From Mesobacillus jeotgali (GTDB lineage: Bacteria; Bacillota; Bacilli; Bacillales; Cytobacillaceae): 64,000 nt of DNA. Each line of letters opens with the position of its first letter. The first letter of the stretch is position 1. Where the stretch lies: assembly GCF_031759225.1 (NCBI RefSeq), contig NZ_CP134494.1, positions 3,594,501 through 3,658,500 on the forward strand. Direction: 5' to 3'. Below the pieces are notes generated by a model. The model was not told where the DNA came from. It searched no databases and saw only the letters and a program-made list of their open reading frames with translations. The position numbers and the translations under genes were made by a program. Shown here in pieces: positions 27,173 through 38,090 of this stretch.

Positions 27173-27652
27173 TTACTGATTCAGCTTGCTTTCAGTTTCA
27201 TCGAAAGCTTTTTGTGTTTCTTCAAGTTTCTTTTGGATTTCTTCGCCAGTGGCAGTATGCGTGTTTTCCATAGAGCTTGTCTCTGCCATTGAAGTTGGTA
27301 CTTCTTCAAGCACTTCCGCATCGCCATCTGGATTCGATGAAGTATTTTCACTCTTGCTCTTCATATCCTTCACTTTGTTGACAATGGTAGAAGACTGCTG
27401 AGAAACAGTGTCTTTTAAGCCGCTTGCCTTCTCCTTGGCTACAGAAGCAAGATCCACACTTTTGTTCTTGAGTGTAGAAGTTTGCTCATTGAGAGAGCCT
27501 CTTAACTCTTTTCCTGATTTAGGAGCAAGCAATAGTGCTGCCAGTGCCCCGGCTAGCCCGCCAACAATGGCTCCGGCTACAAAATCCTTTGAATTGCTGT
27601 TTGTCTCCCTCATTGATCCATTTACATCATACTGGCTTTGTTCTCTGTTCAT
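27173..27652 (-). CDS. ytxH: YtxH-domain stress protein
   Basis: 159 residues: polar N-terminus, one hydrophobic segment with the YtxH signature 'GAIVGGLAGALAALLLAPKSGKELR', then a long amphipathic helical region and an acidic tail. General stress protein of unknown mechanism, membrane anchored. ATG 27652 lies behind GGTGGAG; an upstream ATG at 27670 overlaps the ytxG stop and precedes that RBS. Confidence 0.93.
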   Translation of the reverse strand: MNREQSQYDVNGSMRETNSNSKDFVAGAIVGGLAGALAALLLAPKSGKELRGSLNEQTSTLKNKSVDLASVAKEKASGLKDTVSQQSSTIVNKVKDMKSKSENTSSNPDGDAEVLEEVPTSMAETSSMENTHTATGEEIQKKLEETQKAFDETESKLNQ

Positions 27653-27669
27653 ATTATCTCCACCTTTCA

Positions 27670-28149
27670 TTAATACCGAACACGTTCACGCTGCCTGGTA
27701 ACCATCTCTTCGCCTTCTAGCTGATGGTCAATCTTGGCTGTTTTTTTTGATTGCCACTTATCCTTCAACTCAAGGAATACGTTGCTCCACTGAACAACCT
27801 GTGAAATCTTGTCCTTATTCTTGTCAATCTGAAGATCCACCATTGTTTGGACATTATGAATAGATTGATTGAATCTCTGAACAGAATTCCCTACATCCCT
27901 AACAGCATTAACAACACCGTTCAAGCTCTCAGATTTTCTGGATATATCGTCTGCCAAATTGTTTGTTTTGTGCAGAAGCTCCGTCGTTTCACGAGTCACT
28001 CCATCCAACTGCTTCTCAAGGCCATCAAGTGTGCCTGATACACTGTCTAAAGTTGTTTGTAAAGATTTAAGAGTTTTGGACAATGACACTACCAAAACCA
28101 AAAATGCGATTGCTATAACAGCAACACTTAAATACAAAATAATTTCCAC
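27670..28149 (-). CDS. ytxG: YtxG, DUF948 membrane protein
   Basis: 159 residues: N-terminal TM segment (about 3-25) then a long coiled coil with heptads ('LQTTLDSVSGTLDGLEKQLDG'), the DUF948 layout. GTG start behind GGAGGTG. First gene of ytxGH, with a sigma-B-like promoter upstream. Confidence 0.93.
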   Translation of the reverse strand: MEIILYLSVAVIAIAFLVLVVSLSKTLKSLQTTLDSVSGTLDGLEKQLDGVTRETTELLHKTNNLADDISRKSESLNGVVNAVRDVGNSVQRFNQSIHNVQTMVDLQIDKNKDKISQVVQWSNVFLELKDKWQSKKTAKIDHQLEGEEMVTRQRERVRY

Positions 28150-28180
28150 TGTTAAACACCTCCGTTAGCATATGTACATT

Positions 28181-28205
28181 TTACCCCGCAGTTAGCGACA
28201 TAAAC
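28181..28205 (-). promoter_or_regulatory. Sigma-B-type promoter of ytxGH
   Basis: Minus-strand GTTTAT, 13-bp spacer, GGGTAA: one mismatch in each box from the sigma-B consensus GTTTAA-N12-15-GGGTAT. ytxGHJ is a known sigma-B/sigma-H target in B. subtilis. Confidence 0.7.
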
Positions 28206-28466
28206 CACCTTGTCTAATATGTATTTCAATATAATCATACCCTTTTCCTTCCTGAATAAGAATATCTTTCTACAATTTATAAGTCCAGCATTTCATAGCC
28301 TTTATAGTGGATGGTTTAGTAAATCTGATGGAAAAGCTCGATGGCCCGCAGTTTCTTGGCACAACCAATACTAACTAAGTCTCCTCTCATACTTAGTAAA
28401 CATCCATGCTTCCTAGAGCATTGTTACTGGCACAAATCAACTTCATTAGTAGAAGCAGAATTGATT

Positions 28467-28823
28467 GCATAAGGGTATCTTTCTCCTAGAACGGGATCCT
28501 TATAGAGGCAGAATTACTTGCATAAGGATATCTTTCTCCTTGAACGGGATCCTTATAGAGGCAGGATTGTTTGCATAAGGGTATCTTTCTCCTTGAACGA
28601 GGCCCTTATAGAGGCAGGATTGTTTGCATAAGGGTATCTTTCTCCTTGAACGGGGCCCTTATAGAGGCAGGATTGTTTGCATAAGGGTATCTTTCTCCTT
28701 GAACGGGGCCCTTATAGAGGCAAAAGGGCTCGCATAAGGGGATCTTTCCACTTGAACAGGGCCCTTATAGAGGCAAAAGGGCTCGCATAAGGGGATCTTT
28801 CTCCTTGAACAGTCCCCTTATTG
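28467..28823. repeat. Array B: 7 units, exact 53-bp period
   Basis: GCATAAGG starts at 28467, 28520, 28573, 28626, 28679, 28732 and 28785, always 53 bp apart. Each unit pairs ATAAGGG with CCCTTAT around TATCTTTCTCCTTGAACGGG, followed by AGAGGCAGGATTGTTT. It lies between the divergent ytxG and M29 peptidase genes. The flanks (28,206-28,466 and 28,824-28,980) show no gene. Confidence 0.9.
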
Positions 28824-28995
28824 AAGTTAAACTGTTTTTCCATAATTTTTCTTTCCCCGGCCACCAATCGATCATTGCTTCTAGAAGCTAACCAAAATGA
28901 TTATTCTCCATGTACTTAAGGAAATGAGTACAAACATCACCGTTTCGGTTACAATATGGTTATGTGTTTTATTTTTTTACATAGGAGTGATTTCG

Positions 28996-30111
28996 ATGAA
29001 AGACCCTCGTATTCAAAAATTGGCTAAGAATCTGATCAATTACTCGGTCAAGCTTCAAAAAGGGGAAAAAGTCCTGATTGAGAATTTTGGACTTCAGCGC
29101 GAGCTTGTTACGGCTCTTGTGAAAGAAGCATATGAAGCTGGCGGCTATCCGTTTGTGTCCTTGAAGGACCACCAGGTGGATCGTTCCTTGCTCATGGGTG
29201 CCCAGGAGGAGCAATTCGAGATGATAGCTGAGTTTGAAGCAAATGTGATGAGTAAAATGGATGCTTACATAGGCCTTCGTTCTGGAGATAACATAAATGA
29301 ACATGCGGATGTTCCGGCTGACAAAATGAAAATCCACGGCAATACGATCGGCAAAAAAGTCCACAGGGACATTCGTGTTCCAAAAACAAAATGGGTTGTC
29401 CTTCGCTACCCTAACTCAGCTATGGCACAGCTTGCCAAGATGAGTACAGAAGCCTTCGAAGATTTCTACTTCGATGTTTGCAACCTTGATTATGGAAAAA
29501 TGGATAAGGCAATGGACAGCCTGGCAGACATCATGAACCGTACAGATAAGGTCCGCATCACCGGACCTGGTACTGATTTGACTTTCTCCATCAAAGATAT
29601 CCCGGCTGTGAAATGTGCCGGTGAGCTAAATATCCCTGATGGCGAAGTTTACACTGCCCCTGTCCGTGATTCAGTCAATGGTGTCATTACCTACAATACG
29701 CCGTCCCCATACCAGGGATTCACTTTTGAAAATGTGAAGCTGACTTTCAAGGATGGAAAAATTGTTGAAGCTTCTGCAAATGATTCAGAGCGCATCAATA
29801 AGATTTTCGATACAGATGAAGGGGCTCGTTTTATCGGAGAATTTGCGATTGGCGTAAATCCATATATCCTCCATCCAATGCAGGACATCCTGTTCGATGA
29901 GAAGATCGATGGAAGCTTCCATTTCACACCTGGTCAGTGCTACGACGATGCTTTCAATGGAAATCATTCAAATATCCATTGGGATATGGTCAACATCCAG
30001 CGCCCTGAATACGGCGGCGGTGAGATCTATTTCGATGACGTACTGATTCGTAAAGATGGACGCTTTGTCATTGCTGAACTTGAAGGATTGAACCCTGAGA
30101 ACTTAAAGTAA
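28996..30111 (+). CDS. M29-family thermophilic aminopeptidase
   Basis: 371 residues, close to the AmpS/AmpT (M29) family of metalloaminopeptidases that trim N-terminal residues. Family features: 'IGLRSGDNINEHADV', 'GELNIPDGEVYTAPVRDSVNG' (E and D/H metal ligands), 'GEFAIGVNPYI', 'FHFTPGQCYDDAFNGNHSNIHWDMV'. ATG 28996 follows TAGGAG; in-frame upstream ATGs lack RBS. B. subtilis does not carry this gene at this place. Confidence 0.92.
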   Translation: MKDPRIQKLAKNLINYSVKLQKGEKVLIENFGLQRELVTALVKEAYEAGGYPFVSLKDHQVDRSLLMGAQEEQFEMIAEFEANVMSKMDAYIGLRSGDNINEHADVPADKMKIHGNTIGKKVHRDIRVPKTKWVVLRYPNSAMAQLAKMSTEAFEDFYFDVCNLDYGKMDKAMDSLADIMNRTDKVRITGPGTDLTFSIKDIPAVKCAGELNIPDGEVYTAPVRDSVNGVITYNTPSPYQGFTFENVKLTFKDGKIVEASANDSERINKIFDTDEGARFIGEFAIGVNPYILHPMQDILFDEKIDGSFHFTPGQCYDDAFNGNHSNIHWDMVNIQRPEYGGGEIYFDDVLIRKDGRFVIAELEGLNPENLK

Positions 30112-30115
30112 ATAT

Positions 30116-30150
30116 AAAAAGGATGCAGCCACAAGGCCGCATCCTTTTTT
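30116..30150. terminator. Bidirectional terminator between M29 peptidase and murC
   Basis: AAAAAGGATGC / GCATCCTTTTT with an inner GCC/GGC stem; A and T runs serve both convergent genes. Confidence 0.9.
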
Positions 30151-30153
30151 GTT

Positions 30154-31455
30154 TTAAACTTGTAATTGCTTTTCATATGCTTCCTGGAACTTCTGGATAT
30201 CACCAGCGCCCATGAAGAGGATGACGCCATTTTCATGCTCTTTAAGACGTGATGTATCTTCCTCAGCGATGATTTCTGCGTCGTCGATTTTTTCTTTTAA
30301 ATCGGTAATCGATAACTTCCCATGAATTTCACGGGCTGACCCGAAGATTTCACACAAATACACCTTATCGGCTTTATTCAGGCTTTCTGCAAACTCATTC
30401 AGGAATGCCTGGGTCCTCGTGAAGGTGTGCGGCTGGAAGACCGCGACGATTTCACGATCAGGATATTTCTGCTTTGCCGCTTCGATTGTTACTTTGATTT
30501 CTGTAGGATGATGCGCGTAGTCATCAATGATGACCTGGTCGGCAATTTTCTTTTCAGAAAATCTCCTTTTCACGCCTTCGAATGTTTCAAGCTGGGCCTG
30601 GATCACTCTGGATTCGATGTTTTCGTAATGGCATAAAGCGATAACAGCCAGTGAATTCAGGACATTATGGTCACCATAAGCCGGAATCGAGAACGTATCA
30701 TAGAATGTATTCCGCACAAAAACATCAAATGTAGTGCCCTCAGTGGATTTGACGATATTGCGAGCCTGGAAATCATTTTCTTCGCCAAAGCCATAAAATA
30801 CTACCGGTACCTTGGCCTGGATTTTTTGCAGCTGCTCATCGTCACCACATGCGAAAATACCCTTTTTGACTTGCCATGACATTTCCTGGAATGCAGAGAA
30901 AACATCCTCGATATTGGCAAAGTAATCCGGGTGGTCAAAATCGATATTCGTCATGATGGCGTAATCCGGGAAATAGGAAAGGAAATGACGGCGATACTCA
31001 CAAGCTTCAAACACAAAGTATTGAGCATCTTTGTCACCTTTTCCTGTTCCATCGCCAATCAGGAAGGATGTAGGCTTTGCGCCCCTCATAACATGCGCAA
31101 GCAATCCTGTAGTCGAAGTTTTTCCATGAGCCCCTGTAATCGCCACACTCGTAAAGTTTTGCATGAAATCACCCAGGAATCGGTGATATCTGATGACTGG
31201 AAGGCCAAGATTCATTGCCTCCTGAATCTCCTCGTGTGTATCCGGATAGGCATTGCCTGCAATGATCGTCATTCCAGGCTGTATATTTTCCTTATTAAAC
31301 GGAAGGATCTTTATTCCAGATTTCTCAAGGGCTACCTGGGTAAAAAAGTGCTTATCATAATCGGAGCCCTGTACCTGATAATCCATATCATGGAGAACTT
31401 GAGCTAACGCACTCATTCCAGACCCCTTTATACCTACAAAATGGTAAATAGTCAT
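30154..31455 (-). CDS. murC: UDP-N-acetylmuramate--L-alanine ligase
   Basis: Adds L-Ala to UDP-MurNAc in the cytoplasm. 433 residues (B. subtilis 432). N-terminal '[15 protein letters not shown]' nucleotide-binding loop, ATP-binding '[10 protein letters not shown]', and 'DDYAHHPTE' in the C-terminal half. ATG 31455 follows GGAGGTT; an upstream TTG is not needed. Confidence 0.96.
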   Translation of the reverse strand: MTIYHFVGIKGSGMSALAQVLHDMDYQVQGSDYDKHFFTQVALEKSGIKILPFNKENIQPGMTIIAGNAYPDTHEEIQEAMNLGLPVIRYHRFLGDFMQNFTSVAITGAHGKTSTTGLLAHVMRGAKPTSFLIGDGTGKGDKDAQYFVFEACEYRRHFLSYFPDYAIMTNIDFDHPDYFANIEDVFSAFQEMSWQVKKGIFACGDDEQLQKIQAKVPVVFYGFGEENDFQARNIVKSTEGTTFDVFVRNTFYDTFSIPAYGDHNVLNSLAVIALCHYENIESRVIQAQLETFEGVKRRFSEKKIADQVIIDDYAHHPTEIKVTIEAAKQKYPDREIVAVFQPHTFTRTQAFLNEFAESLNKADKVYLCEIFGSAREIHGKLSITDLKEKIDDAEIIAEEDTSRLKEHENGVILFMGAGDIQKFQEAYEKQLQV

Positions 31456-31749
31456 ATAAAGAACCTCCAACAACGTCTGTATGTAACACAGTATATGACA
31501 GATATCCTGATTTGCTCATTCGCCTGTTCACTGTATCAAACAGAGCAAATTCAATGAAAATTTGTATCTGTCTTTCATGTATTGAATCATTATAACATCA
31601 TTACGGTAAATAACACAGTTTCATCCTTGCTGCTTCCGAATGGTTCAGCTTTTCTGCCGAATCATATCCAATAATGGGAATGCTCACCGTTTAAAACCGC
31701 AATCATGAATAAAAGTACATATTCCCTTTGTCAGTTGCTTTCAAACTTA

Positions 31750-32850
31750 TTAAATTTCGACCTTTTCAAGTCGCGGATTCGGCCTGAACTTCCTGCCTGA
31801 CTTTGCCTGGTGCTTTCCGTTTAACATGACATTATCACCAGTAAAGCCTATTTGTAATTTTAACAGACTGCCGCCTACCCCATACATGTCGACAGGCACA
31901 TTTTGCTTTTCAAACTCAAGGATCCTTTTTTCACTGAAGCCGCCGCTGACCACAATTTTCACATGGTCAAAACCTTCGGCATCTAGTGCTTTTCTTAGCG
32001 CGAAAATCAATTCTGCATTCACACCGCGAGGGTCGAATGTTCCGAGCAAGTGCTGGTTGCGCAGGAAATACTGGTCGATCAGAGTACGGGATGTATCTAC
32101 CCTGACACCCTTCAGCTTTGCTCCAAATTCTCTTGCCACCTTCAAGGAGTCAGTAATCGCATCATTATTATAATCAACAAGAGCGATCAAATCATCATTC
32201 GGAAAGGTTTCGTGGTAAGCACGGGTTGCTGCCACGATATCACCATTGAACATTTGGATCAAAGCGTGCGGCATCGTTCCCATACCATGCTTGCCCCACC
32301 ATTCATTCATCGCATGTGTGGCCTGGGCAGTAGCGCCGCCAATATAGGCAGCATACCCATCACCAGCCTGCGTAGTATAATGATCGTCACGGTCTCCCAT
32401 GAAAATGACCGGCTTTTGCTGGCCTGAAAAACTCGCTGCTTTGACGACATTATAGACATTCGTCGAGACAGAAGTCCTTCTGGCCAGAATGCCATCGATA
32501 ATTCCCTCAAGATAGCCAAAACTCTGATAAGGGCCTGTAATGGTCAAAACCGTTTCAAATGGAGAGATTTTATCTCCATCCTTAAGTGAATGGATCTCGA
32601 GTTCCTCGGGGGAATCTGCGAATGTTTTTACCAGGGCGATCACTTCATCTGTGCCGCACAAAACAGCTTCGTCCTTCTGGAAAAACTGCATGGTGATGAC
32701 ATTGTCTTCCTGGTATTTCTTCACAAGCTCCCGAGTCTTCAGAAAATACACAGCTGAGAACCAGCCATCCCGGATCCTTTCATCAAATTTAAATGTATGA
32801 TTGGTCAGGCGGCTGATTTTCCCCTGCATTTTCAATTCTATTTCTTTCAT
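31750..32850 (-). CDS. Nicotinate phosphoribosyltransferase-type enzyme
   Basis: 366 residues of the NAPRTase/quinolinate PRTase fold: 'DGDKISPFETVLTITGPYQ', 'ARRTSVSTNVYNVV', 'DVSTGCIYP'-equivalent 'GVRVDTSRTL', and 'KIVVSGGFSE' for the phosphate site. Such enzymes convert nicotinate and PRPP to nicotinate mononucleotide for NAD salvage. It is shorter than B. subtilis PncB (about 490). ATG 32850 behind GGAGC. It sits between murC and sftA, which are neighbours in B. subtilis. Confidence 0.82.
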   Translation of the reverse strand: MKEIELKMQGKISRLTNHTFKFDERIRDGWFSAVYFLKTRELVKKYQEDNVITMQFFQKDEAVLCGTDEVIALVKTFADSPEELEIHSLKDGDKISPFETVLTITGPYQSFGYLEGIIDGILARRTSVSTNVYNVVKAASFSGQQKPVIFMGDRDDHYTTQAGDGYAAYIGGATAQATHAMNEWWGKHGMGTMPHALIQMFNGDIVAATRAYHETFPNDDLIALVDYNNDAITDSLKVAREFGAKLKGVRVDTSRTLIDQYFLRNQHLLGTFDPRGVNAELIFALRKALDAEGFDHVKIVVSGGFSEKRILEFEKQNVPVDMYGVGGSLLKLQIGFTGDNVMLNGKHQAKSGRKFRPNPRLEKVEI

Positions 32851-32933
32851 CCAAAAAGCTCCTTCAATAACAACCCAACATCTATAGGCATTTATCTTTA
32901 TTATAAGTACATGCAAATAAAGAATACCATTTA

Positions 32934-35900
32934 TTAATTGAATGCACTAGTTTCCTGGAGGGCCTCCAGGTCAGCGGCAGTGATCAGGACATCCCTAGGC
33001 TTGCTTCCCTTGCCTTCAGAAATGAATCCTTGCTGCTCCATCATTTCAATCAGTCTCGCCGCACGGTTATAACCGATTTTAAAGCGGCGCTGGACGCTTG
33101 AAGTGGAAGCGCCGCCCTGATCAATGACAAATTCACAGGCTTCATAGAAAAGTTCATCTTCGTCTTCCGTCACCTGAGCCTTCTTGAGCAGTTCATCCTG
33201 TTCAAACAAGTATTGCGGTGCCCGCTGCTCCCTGACAAAGGCAACAATATCATCAATTTCATTGTCGGTCACATAGGTTCCCTGCAGACGGAATGGCTTG
33301 GATGATCCATTTTCCAGGAACAGCATATCGCCACGGCCCAGAAGCTTTTCTGCCCCGCTGATATCTATGATCGTCCTTGAATCCACCTGTGAGGAAACAG
33401 AGAAGGCAATTCTTGTAGGAACATTCGCTTTAATCAATCCAGTTATGACATCAACGGATGGACGCTGTGTCGCTATGATCAGGTGGATGCCACAGGCACG
33501 TGCTTTTTGGGCGATCCGGCAAATAGCTTCCTCTACATCACCTGGCGCCATCATCATCAGATCTGCAAGCTCATCGATCACAATGACGACATATGGAAGC
33601 TTATCAGAAAATCTGCGATGCTTCTCGGCAAGTTCATTGAACCTGCTGATATCACGGACACCGGTATGAGCGAACAATTCATATCGGCGTTCCATTTCCT
33701 CAACCGCCCACTTCAACGAAGCTGTCGCTGCTTTTACATCCGTGATGACCGGGCTGACAAGATGCGGAATTCGGTTATATGGTGCCAATTCAACCATTTT
33801 CGGATCGATCAGCAGCAGCTTCACTTCATCTGGATGTGCTTTATAAAGCAAGCTGACAAGCATCGTATTGATGCAGACACTTTTTCCCGATCCAGTGGCA
33901 CCGGCAATCAATCCATGAGGCATCTTTTTCAAGTCAGTGACAATCGGATTTCCGGCGATATCAAGTCCCAGGGCCACCGATAACGGTGATTCAAGGTCCA
34001 TGAAGCCTGCAGACTGTAAAATCTCACTCAATAATACCGGCCTGCTCGAATGGTTCGGCACTTCAATCCCGATGGTATGCTTTCCGGGAATTGGTGCTTC
34101 GATCCGGATATCCTTCGCCGCCAGGCTTAGTTTAATATCATCTGATAGATTGGTAATTTTATTGACTTTCACTCCAGGCTCCGGCTGTACCTCAAAACGG
34201 GTAACAGATGGTCCCTGTGTCACATTGACCACCCTGGCGCCTACGTTAAAATTCCTCAGGGTCTCATTGAGCATATGCTCCTGTTCCGAAAGCCACTCAG
34301 GATCAGGTGCTTTGAACACAGGAGGGCTTAATAGATCCAGTGGCGGGAAATCGTATACTGCAGCTGGATGTACTTCTGTATGCAGCGCCTCAGCTTGAGT
34401 ATATGAACCGATTTCTTCTGTTTCAATCTTAGTTTTCATTGGTACAGCAGACGGACCTGCCATTGATGGCTCTTCATGCTGAATAGGCTGAACATCTGAT
34501 GAATTTTTGCCTGCAGATGAATGCTCCTGATCCATAACTGAGGTCTCTTCAATATCAGAATGATGACCCTTTTCTGGCTGTTCAGTTGCCCCCGACTTTC
34601 TTTCTTCCGTCATAAAAGACGGATATTTAGACATATTACGCGCTTCCCACTTCCTCTTGTCCTGCTTAAGCATGAGGACATTAAAAGGAAGCTGCCTTTT
34701 TGGTTCTGCAGATTTGGTTTCTAATGGTTCAGCCTCAAGTTTTTGTTCTGTTTGTGGCTCCTCATTTGAAACTTCTATTTCCTGAATTTCTTCAGTATTC
34801 CCATTTGAAGATTGGACATTTACATCTTCCTCGGTTTGTTGGTGGTCAATATCTTCTGCTTCTTCATCCACGCTATGTTGGTAGTCTATTGTTTCTTGCT
34901 CTTTCTCGGTTTGTTGGAAATCTATTGTTTCGATTACTTCGGTTTGCAGGGAGTCATTCACTTCTGGTTTCCCAAGACGATCTTGAGACCCGTTCGCACC
35001 TGACTCTATCCCGCTTTGCTGAGCGCCAATTACTCCAGTTTCTTCCGATTCATATTGTGGCTCAATCACTTCTATCTTTTCCTGTTCATGTTGATAGGTT
35101 ATTGTTTCTGGCTCTTTGACCAATAACTCATTTTCGGCAACATTCGGTGTTTCCATTTGTGGCTCTTCACTACTAATCACAAAATCATCATTGAGAATGA
35201 GATCGAGTGCCCCAGTTTCCAGGTCTGCCTGTTCTAGCTGTTCCTCAATTTCACTGACTGCTGGATCCTGTGTTTCAGCAAGATCATCTTCTATGTATAT
35301 TTCTTGCGTCAGTTCCTCATTGTGCAATTGAGTTGATTGAGGATGTTCCTCTACAGCAGGAGCTGGCGTCATGCTATTGGTATTAGTTTGAATAGCAGGA
35401 GCTGGCGTCATGCTATGGTTATTAGTTTGAATGGATGGTCCAACCAGACTGGCCTGACTTCCTTCAAAACCTGTCAGTTCATACTCAACATCCTCCAGGT
35501 CTGTTTGAGTCTGAATTTTTTTAGGAGGCCTGTTAAATGCATAAATTGGTGACGGAATTTCAGTTGGCTTGAAGGGCTGCCGGAATTTAGGACCGCTGTC
35601 CTTCCTTGTTTCGTAATGGAACTTCGGTGCAGGGTCCTCGGTTTTTTTCGGGCGGGATGCATCATTCTTCTTCCTGACAGGTTCACGTTTGAAAGTGCTT
35701 CTAGTATCCACGATAGGATCCCGGTGCAAATCTTTAAATCCATCATTTTTAGATTGACGTTCATTCATCATTCTCAATGAGCCTTGCTCTTTAGTGAAAG
35801 GCTTGATTTCATCAACTTGGCTGGCTTTTTCCTGTCGCCCTTTTCTCGGTTTTGTTTTTTCTGGAGCGGGTTTCGGTTTTTCATCCGGAATCAATGGGAA

Positions 35901-36068
35901 GCGAAACTGCCCTTTTGGATATTGGTATAATACTTTTGCTTCTATATCTTTTTTTTCACTCTGCTCTCTTTTTAACGGCTTTGAGGCAGGCTTATTCTGA
36001 TCGATATCAGTAAATTCATCCTCGTTATCATTTTGGAACATGGTAAATATCTTTTTAATCCAACTCAA
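32934..36068 (-). CDS. sftA: SftA, soluble FtsK/SpoIIIE-family DNA translocase
   Basis: Clears chromosomal DNA from the division septum. 1044 residues, longer than B. subtilis SftA (952). No TM segments; the first about 540 residues are an acidic, low-complexity linker with internal repeats. The motor domain has Walker A '[15 protein letters not shown]' and Walker B '[14 protein letters not shown]'; a C-terminal gamma winged helix ('[27 protein letters not shown]') reads DNA polarity sequences. TTG start with AGAGTGAT upstream gives 'MSWIKKIF'. Confidence 0.95.
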   Translation of the reverse strand: MSWIKKIFTMFQNDNEDEFTDIDQNKPASKPLKREQSEKKDIEAKVLYQYPKGQFRFPLIPDEKPKPAPEKTKPRKGRQEKASQVDEIKPFTKEQGSLRMMNERQSKNDGFKDLHRDPIVDTRSTFKREPVRKKNDASRPKKTEDPAPKFHYETRKDSGPKFRQPFKPTEIPSPIYAFNRPPKKIQTQTDLEDVEYELTGFEGSQASLVGPSIQTNNHSMTPAPAIQTNTNSMTPAPAVEEHPQSTQLHNEELTQEIYIEDDLAETQDPAVSEIEEQLEQADLETGALDLILNDDFVISSEEPQMETPNVAENELLVKEPETITYQHEQEKIEVIEPQYESEETGVIGAQQSGIESGANGSQDRLGKPEVNDSLQTEVIETIDFQQTEKEQETIDYQHSVDEEAEDIDHQQTEEDVNVQSSNGNTEEIQEIEVSNEEPQTEQKLEAEPLETKSAEPKRQLPFNVLMLKQDKRKWEARNMSKYPSFMTEERKSGATEQPEKGHHSDIEETSVMDQEHSSAGKNSSDVQPIQHEEPSMAGPSAVPMKTKIETEEIGSYTQAEALHTEVHPAAVYDFPPLDLLSPPVFKAPDPEWLSEQEHMLNETLRNFNVGARVVNVTQGPSVTRFEVQPEPGVKVNKITNLSDDIKLSLAAKDIRIEAPIPGKHTIGIEVPNHSSRPVLLSEILQSAGFMDLESPLSVALGLDIAGNPIVTDLKKMPHGLIAGATGSGKSVCINTMLVSLLYKAHPDEVKLLLIDPKMVELAPYNRIPHLVSPVITDVKAATASLKWAVEEMERRYELFAHTGVRDISRFNELAEKHRRFSDKLPYVVIVIDELADLMMMAPGDVEEAICRIAQKARACGIHLIIATQRPSVDVITGLIKANVPTRIAFSVSSQVDSRTIIDISGAEKLLGRGDMLFLENGSSKPFRLQGTYVTDNEIDDIVAFVREQRAPQYLFEQDELLKKAQVTEDEDELFYEACEFVIDQGGASTSSVQRRFKIGYNRAARLIEMMEQQGFISEGKGSKPRDVLITAADLEALQETSAFN

Positions 36069-36232
36069 TTTAAATCACTCTTTCTTTCGCATTTCATTAT
36101 TATTTTAACAGTAAATCCATATTTTTCGAGATAAATTGAAAGAATGAGCATTTTTTACGAGAAGAAATTTATTGGAACAATCAACTTTAGGCTCAGTTTT
36201 TTACAAAACATGCCATCAGATGGACAAAAAGG

Positions 36233-36262
36233 AAAAAAGCCCGTTAATTCCGGGCTTTCGCT
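36233..36262 (-). terminator. ytpQ terminator
   Basis: AAAGCCCG / CGGGCTTT stem with a T6 tail on the minus strand, 11 bp after the ytpQ stop. Confidence 0.8.
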
Positions 36263-36272
36263 TCTTTTCTTG

Positions 36273-37067
36273 CTATTCCTTTTTTGTTTTTCCTAAAATA
36301 AAGACCGGTTCCAATTCTCCATCTTCATATAGGAAGCTCAGGGCCGTAATTGGGACTCTTCCACTCGCAAAAAAGCTCATTGTCATCTGGGCCAAAATAT
36401 CATAGCCTGTGTTATTTTCCACATCCGCAATGATCAGGACATCTTGATGGGGAACGGCCACAGCCATAGTTCCCTTCATCCTTTTCTTCATTTCATTCAA
36501 GAAGCTCGTATTTAAAATCCTGCTCGCATCGTAACCATCATTTGAATTGAGGAAATAAAAGGTGTTCTCTGCCACACGGTCCTCTTTCAGTTTGACGGAG
36601 AGTGAACGGACATTGAACAAAGCTGTCTCGCGAACCTGGTCCGCTGTCCATCCTTCTTTTTTCAATAGCTTTGAATCAATCAGCCTATATGTTGTGCCTA
36701 AATCCAAAGCATAATAGATCCTAGTTTCCGCGGTATGATCATCGTAGAGGAAAGGGACCCCTTCCTCGGCTTCCGATGGAAATGACGTCGAACGGATGAC
36801 AGGAAAAATGTTTTTTTCCTTTCCTGACAGCTCGAGCTGGCTTTCCATGGCATTCAGGCCCTCTGATACATAATAGACCACCTCATCAATCGCCTTTTCC
36901 TTCTGATCCTGCCACTTGGCAACAATCCCAGGCAAGGCGATGGTGATGCCGCGACCCGTATTTTTATTTTCAATTCTCAGCTGGTCCTTTTCCCGGTCAT
37001 AGGAAAAAGTACGGTCGGGATGTTGAAGGCGATTTTCCAGCTCTTTTCGCATTTTTCTGCTATCCAT
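36273..37067 (-). CDS. ytpQ: YtpQ, DUF1444 family
   Basis: 264 residues, cytoplasmic, with the family strings '[23 protein letters not shown]' split as MRKELENRL and '[15 protein letters not shown]', '[10 protein letters not shown]' and '[15 protein letters not shown]'. Function unknown. ATG 37067 follows GGAGGGGAG; the 12 residues before it in frame contain that RBS. B. subtilis has ytpR between sftA and ytpQ; no ytpR is present here. Confidence 0.88.
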   Translation of the reverse strand: MDSRKMRKELENRLQHPDRTFSYDREKDQLRIENKNTGRGITIALPGIVAKWQDQKEKAIDEVVYYVSEGLNAMESQLELSGKEKNIFPVIRSTSFPSEAEEGVPFLYDDHTAETRIYYALDLGTTYRLIDSKLLKKEGWTADQVRETALFNVRSLSVKLKEDRVAENTFYFLNSNDGYDASRILNTSFLNEMKKRMKGTMAVAVPHQDVLIIADVENNTGYDILAQMTMSFFASGRVPITALSFLYEDGELEPVFILGKTKKE

Positions 37068-37151
37068 ACTGCTCCCCTCCATTTCTTCAGGAGTTTCTGC
37101 CACTCATTTTACATGAATTTTCCCTCCACCTCAAAAGATGGAGGGAAAGAT

Positions 37152-37466
37152 TTAAGCAAGACCTTCAATGAAGTTTTCGATTTCAGACTGTGTCTTTCTG
37201 TTCTTGCTGACAAAACGGCCAAGCTCTTTGCCATTTTCAAAAGCGACAAAGCTTGGGATCCCGAAAACATCAAGCTGTATGCAAAGATCGATAAAATCAT
37301 CACGATCAACGGATACAAATTCGTAATCACTGTATTTGCTTTCGATTTCAGGCAGCACTGGTTCGATCACACGGCAATCCGGGCACCAGCCCGCCGTAAA
37401 TAAAAATATATGTTTACCGTCGTTTTTCAACGCTTCAAACTGTTCCATTGTTTCTAAGTTTTTCAT
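37152..37466 (-). CDS. ytpP: YtpP, thioredoxin-like protein
   Basis: 104 residues with thioredoxin fold and active site 'TAGWCPDCRVIEP' (CPDC) and cis-Pro 'VFGIPSFVAF'. A cytoplasmic dithiol redox protein of unknown partner. RBS AGGAGG. Followed 84 bp later by ytpQ on the same strand. Confidence 0.93.
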   Translation of the reverse strand: MKNLETMEQFEALKNDGKHIFLFTAGWCPDCRVIEPVLPEIESKYSDYEFVSVDRDDFIDLCIQLDVFGIPSFVAFENGKELGRFVSKNRKTQSEIENFIEGLA

Positions 37467-37558
37467 TACGAATCCTCCTGGGAAAATCTCATTTTACTTC
37501 ACTTATTTTACCCATGCTTTGTCAAAAAAGAAACTAATCTGACCTAAAGGCCAAGAAT

Positions 37559-37588
37559 GAAAAAAAACGCCATCATTGAATGGGCGTC
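37559..37588 (-). terminator. Terminator of the lipoprotein gene
   Basis: ACGCCcat / ATGGCGT hairpin followed by T8 on the minus strand; the stem touches the stop codon. Confidence 0.75.
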
Positions 37589-38090
37589 ACTTGATTTTTA
37601 CAGAGTTGGCAATTTCCATCATCGCTTCTGCGTCTTCTTTAACGTTCTCCGTTTCGGTAGTCAATTTAACTCCGCCAATTCCGACGATCAGCTGATATTG
37701 GTCTTCTTTCAGCTGCTTAACAAGCATATAGCCGAATTTACCATCTTTGCTGAAGGTCTCGTTAGCGTCCCATTCCTTTTGCTGCACTACAGTAGACTCA
37801 TAAACGACTTTACTGTCTTCACTTTCATGCTGATTATAAAAAAGGATATATGTTTTTGCCCCATCTTTGAGCAATACATTATTAGGCGTTTCTTCTTCAA
37901 CATTGACACCTGACGGCAAGTAATATTCTATATCTTTTGTACTATTGTTTGTTTTTTCTGGTTGGCTTTCAAAGGTAGAACTTACTTCTTTTTTTATTTC
38001 AGCCTTTTGTTCGGAATATGAGGCAGAACAGGCGCTCAGCAGGAATACTCCTGCAATAATAAGCCCAAATGCCCTTCTGAACTTTATCAT
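37587..38090 (-). CDS. Putative lipoprotein of unknown function
   Basis: 167 residues. Lipoprotein signal peptide 'FGLIIAGVFLLSAC' with lipobox LSAC (Cys at 21), then a polar region and a beta-rich domain of about 110 residues ('GAKTYILFYNQHE', 'FGYMLVKQLKEDQYQLIVGIGG'). Expected to be anchored outside the membrane. I do not recognise a family. A-rich region rather than a strong RBS precedes the ATG (GGGGGAAAATAGT). Confidence 0.8.
   Translation of the reverse strand: MIKFRRAFGLIIAGVFLLSACSASYSEQKAEIKKEVSSTFESQPEKTNNSTKDIEYYLPSGVNVEEETPNNVLLKDGAKTYILFYNQHESEDSKVVYESTVVQQKEWDANETFSKDGKFGYMLVKQLKEDQYQLIVGIGGVKLTTETENVKEDAEAMMEIANSVKIK

Noticed and set aside
37119..37148. Terminator of ytpP
   Set aside because: CCCTCCA/TGGAGGG hairpin is present but has no T run on the ytpP strand, so not called.
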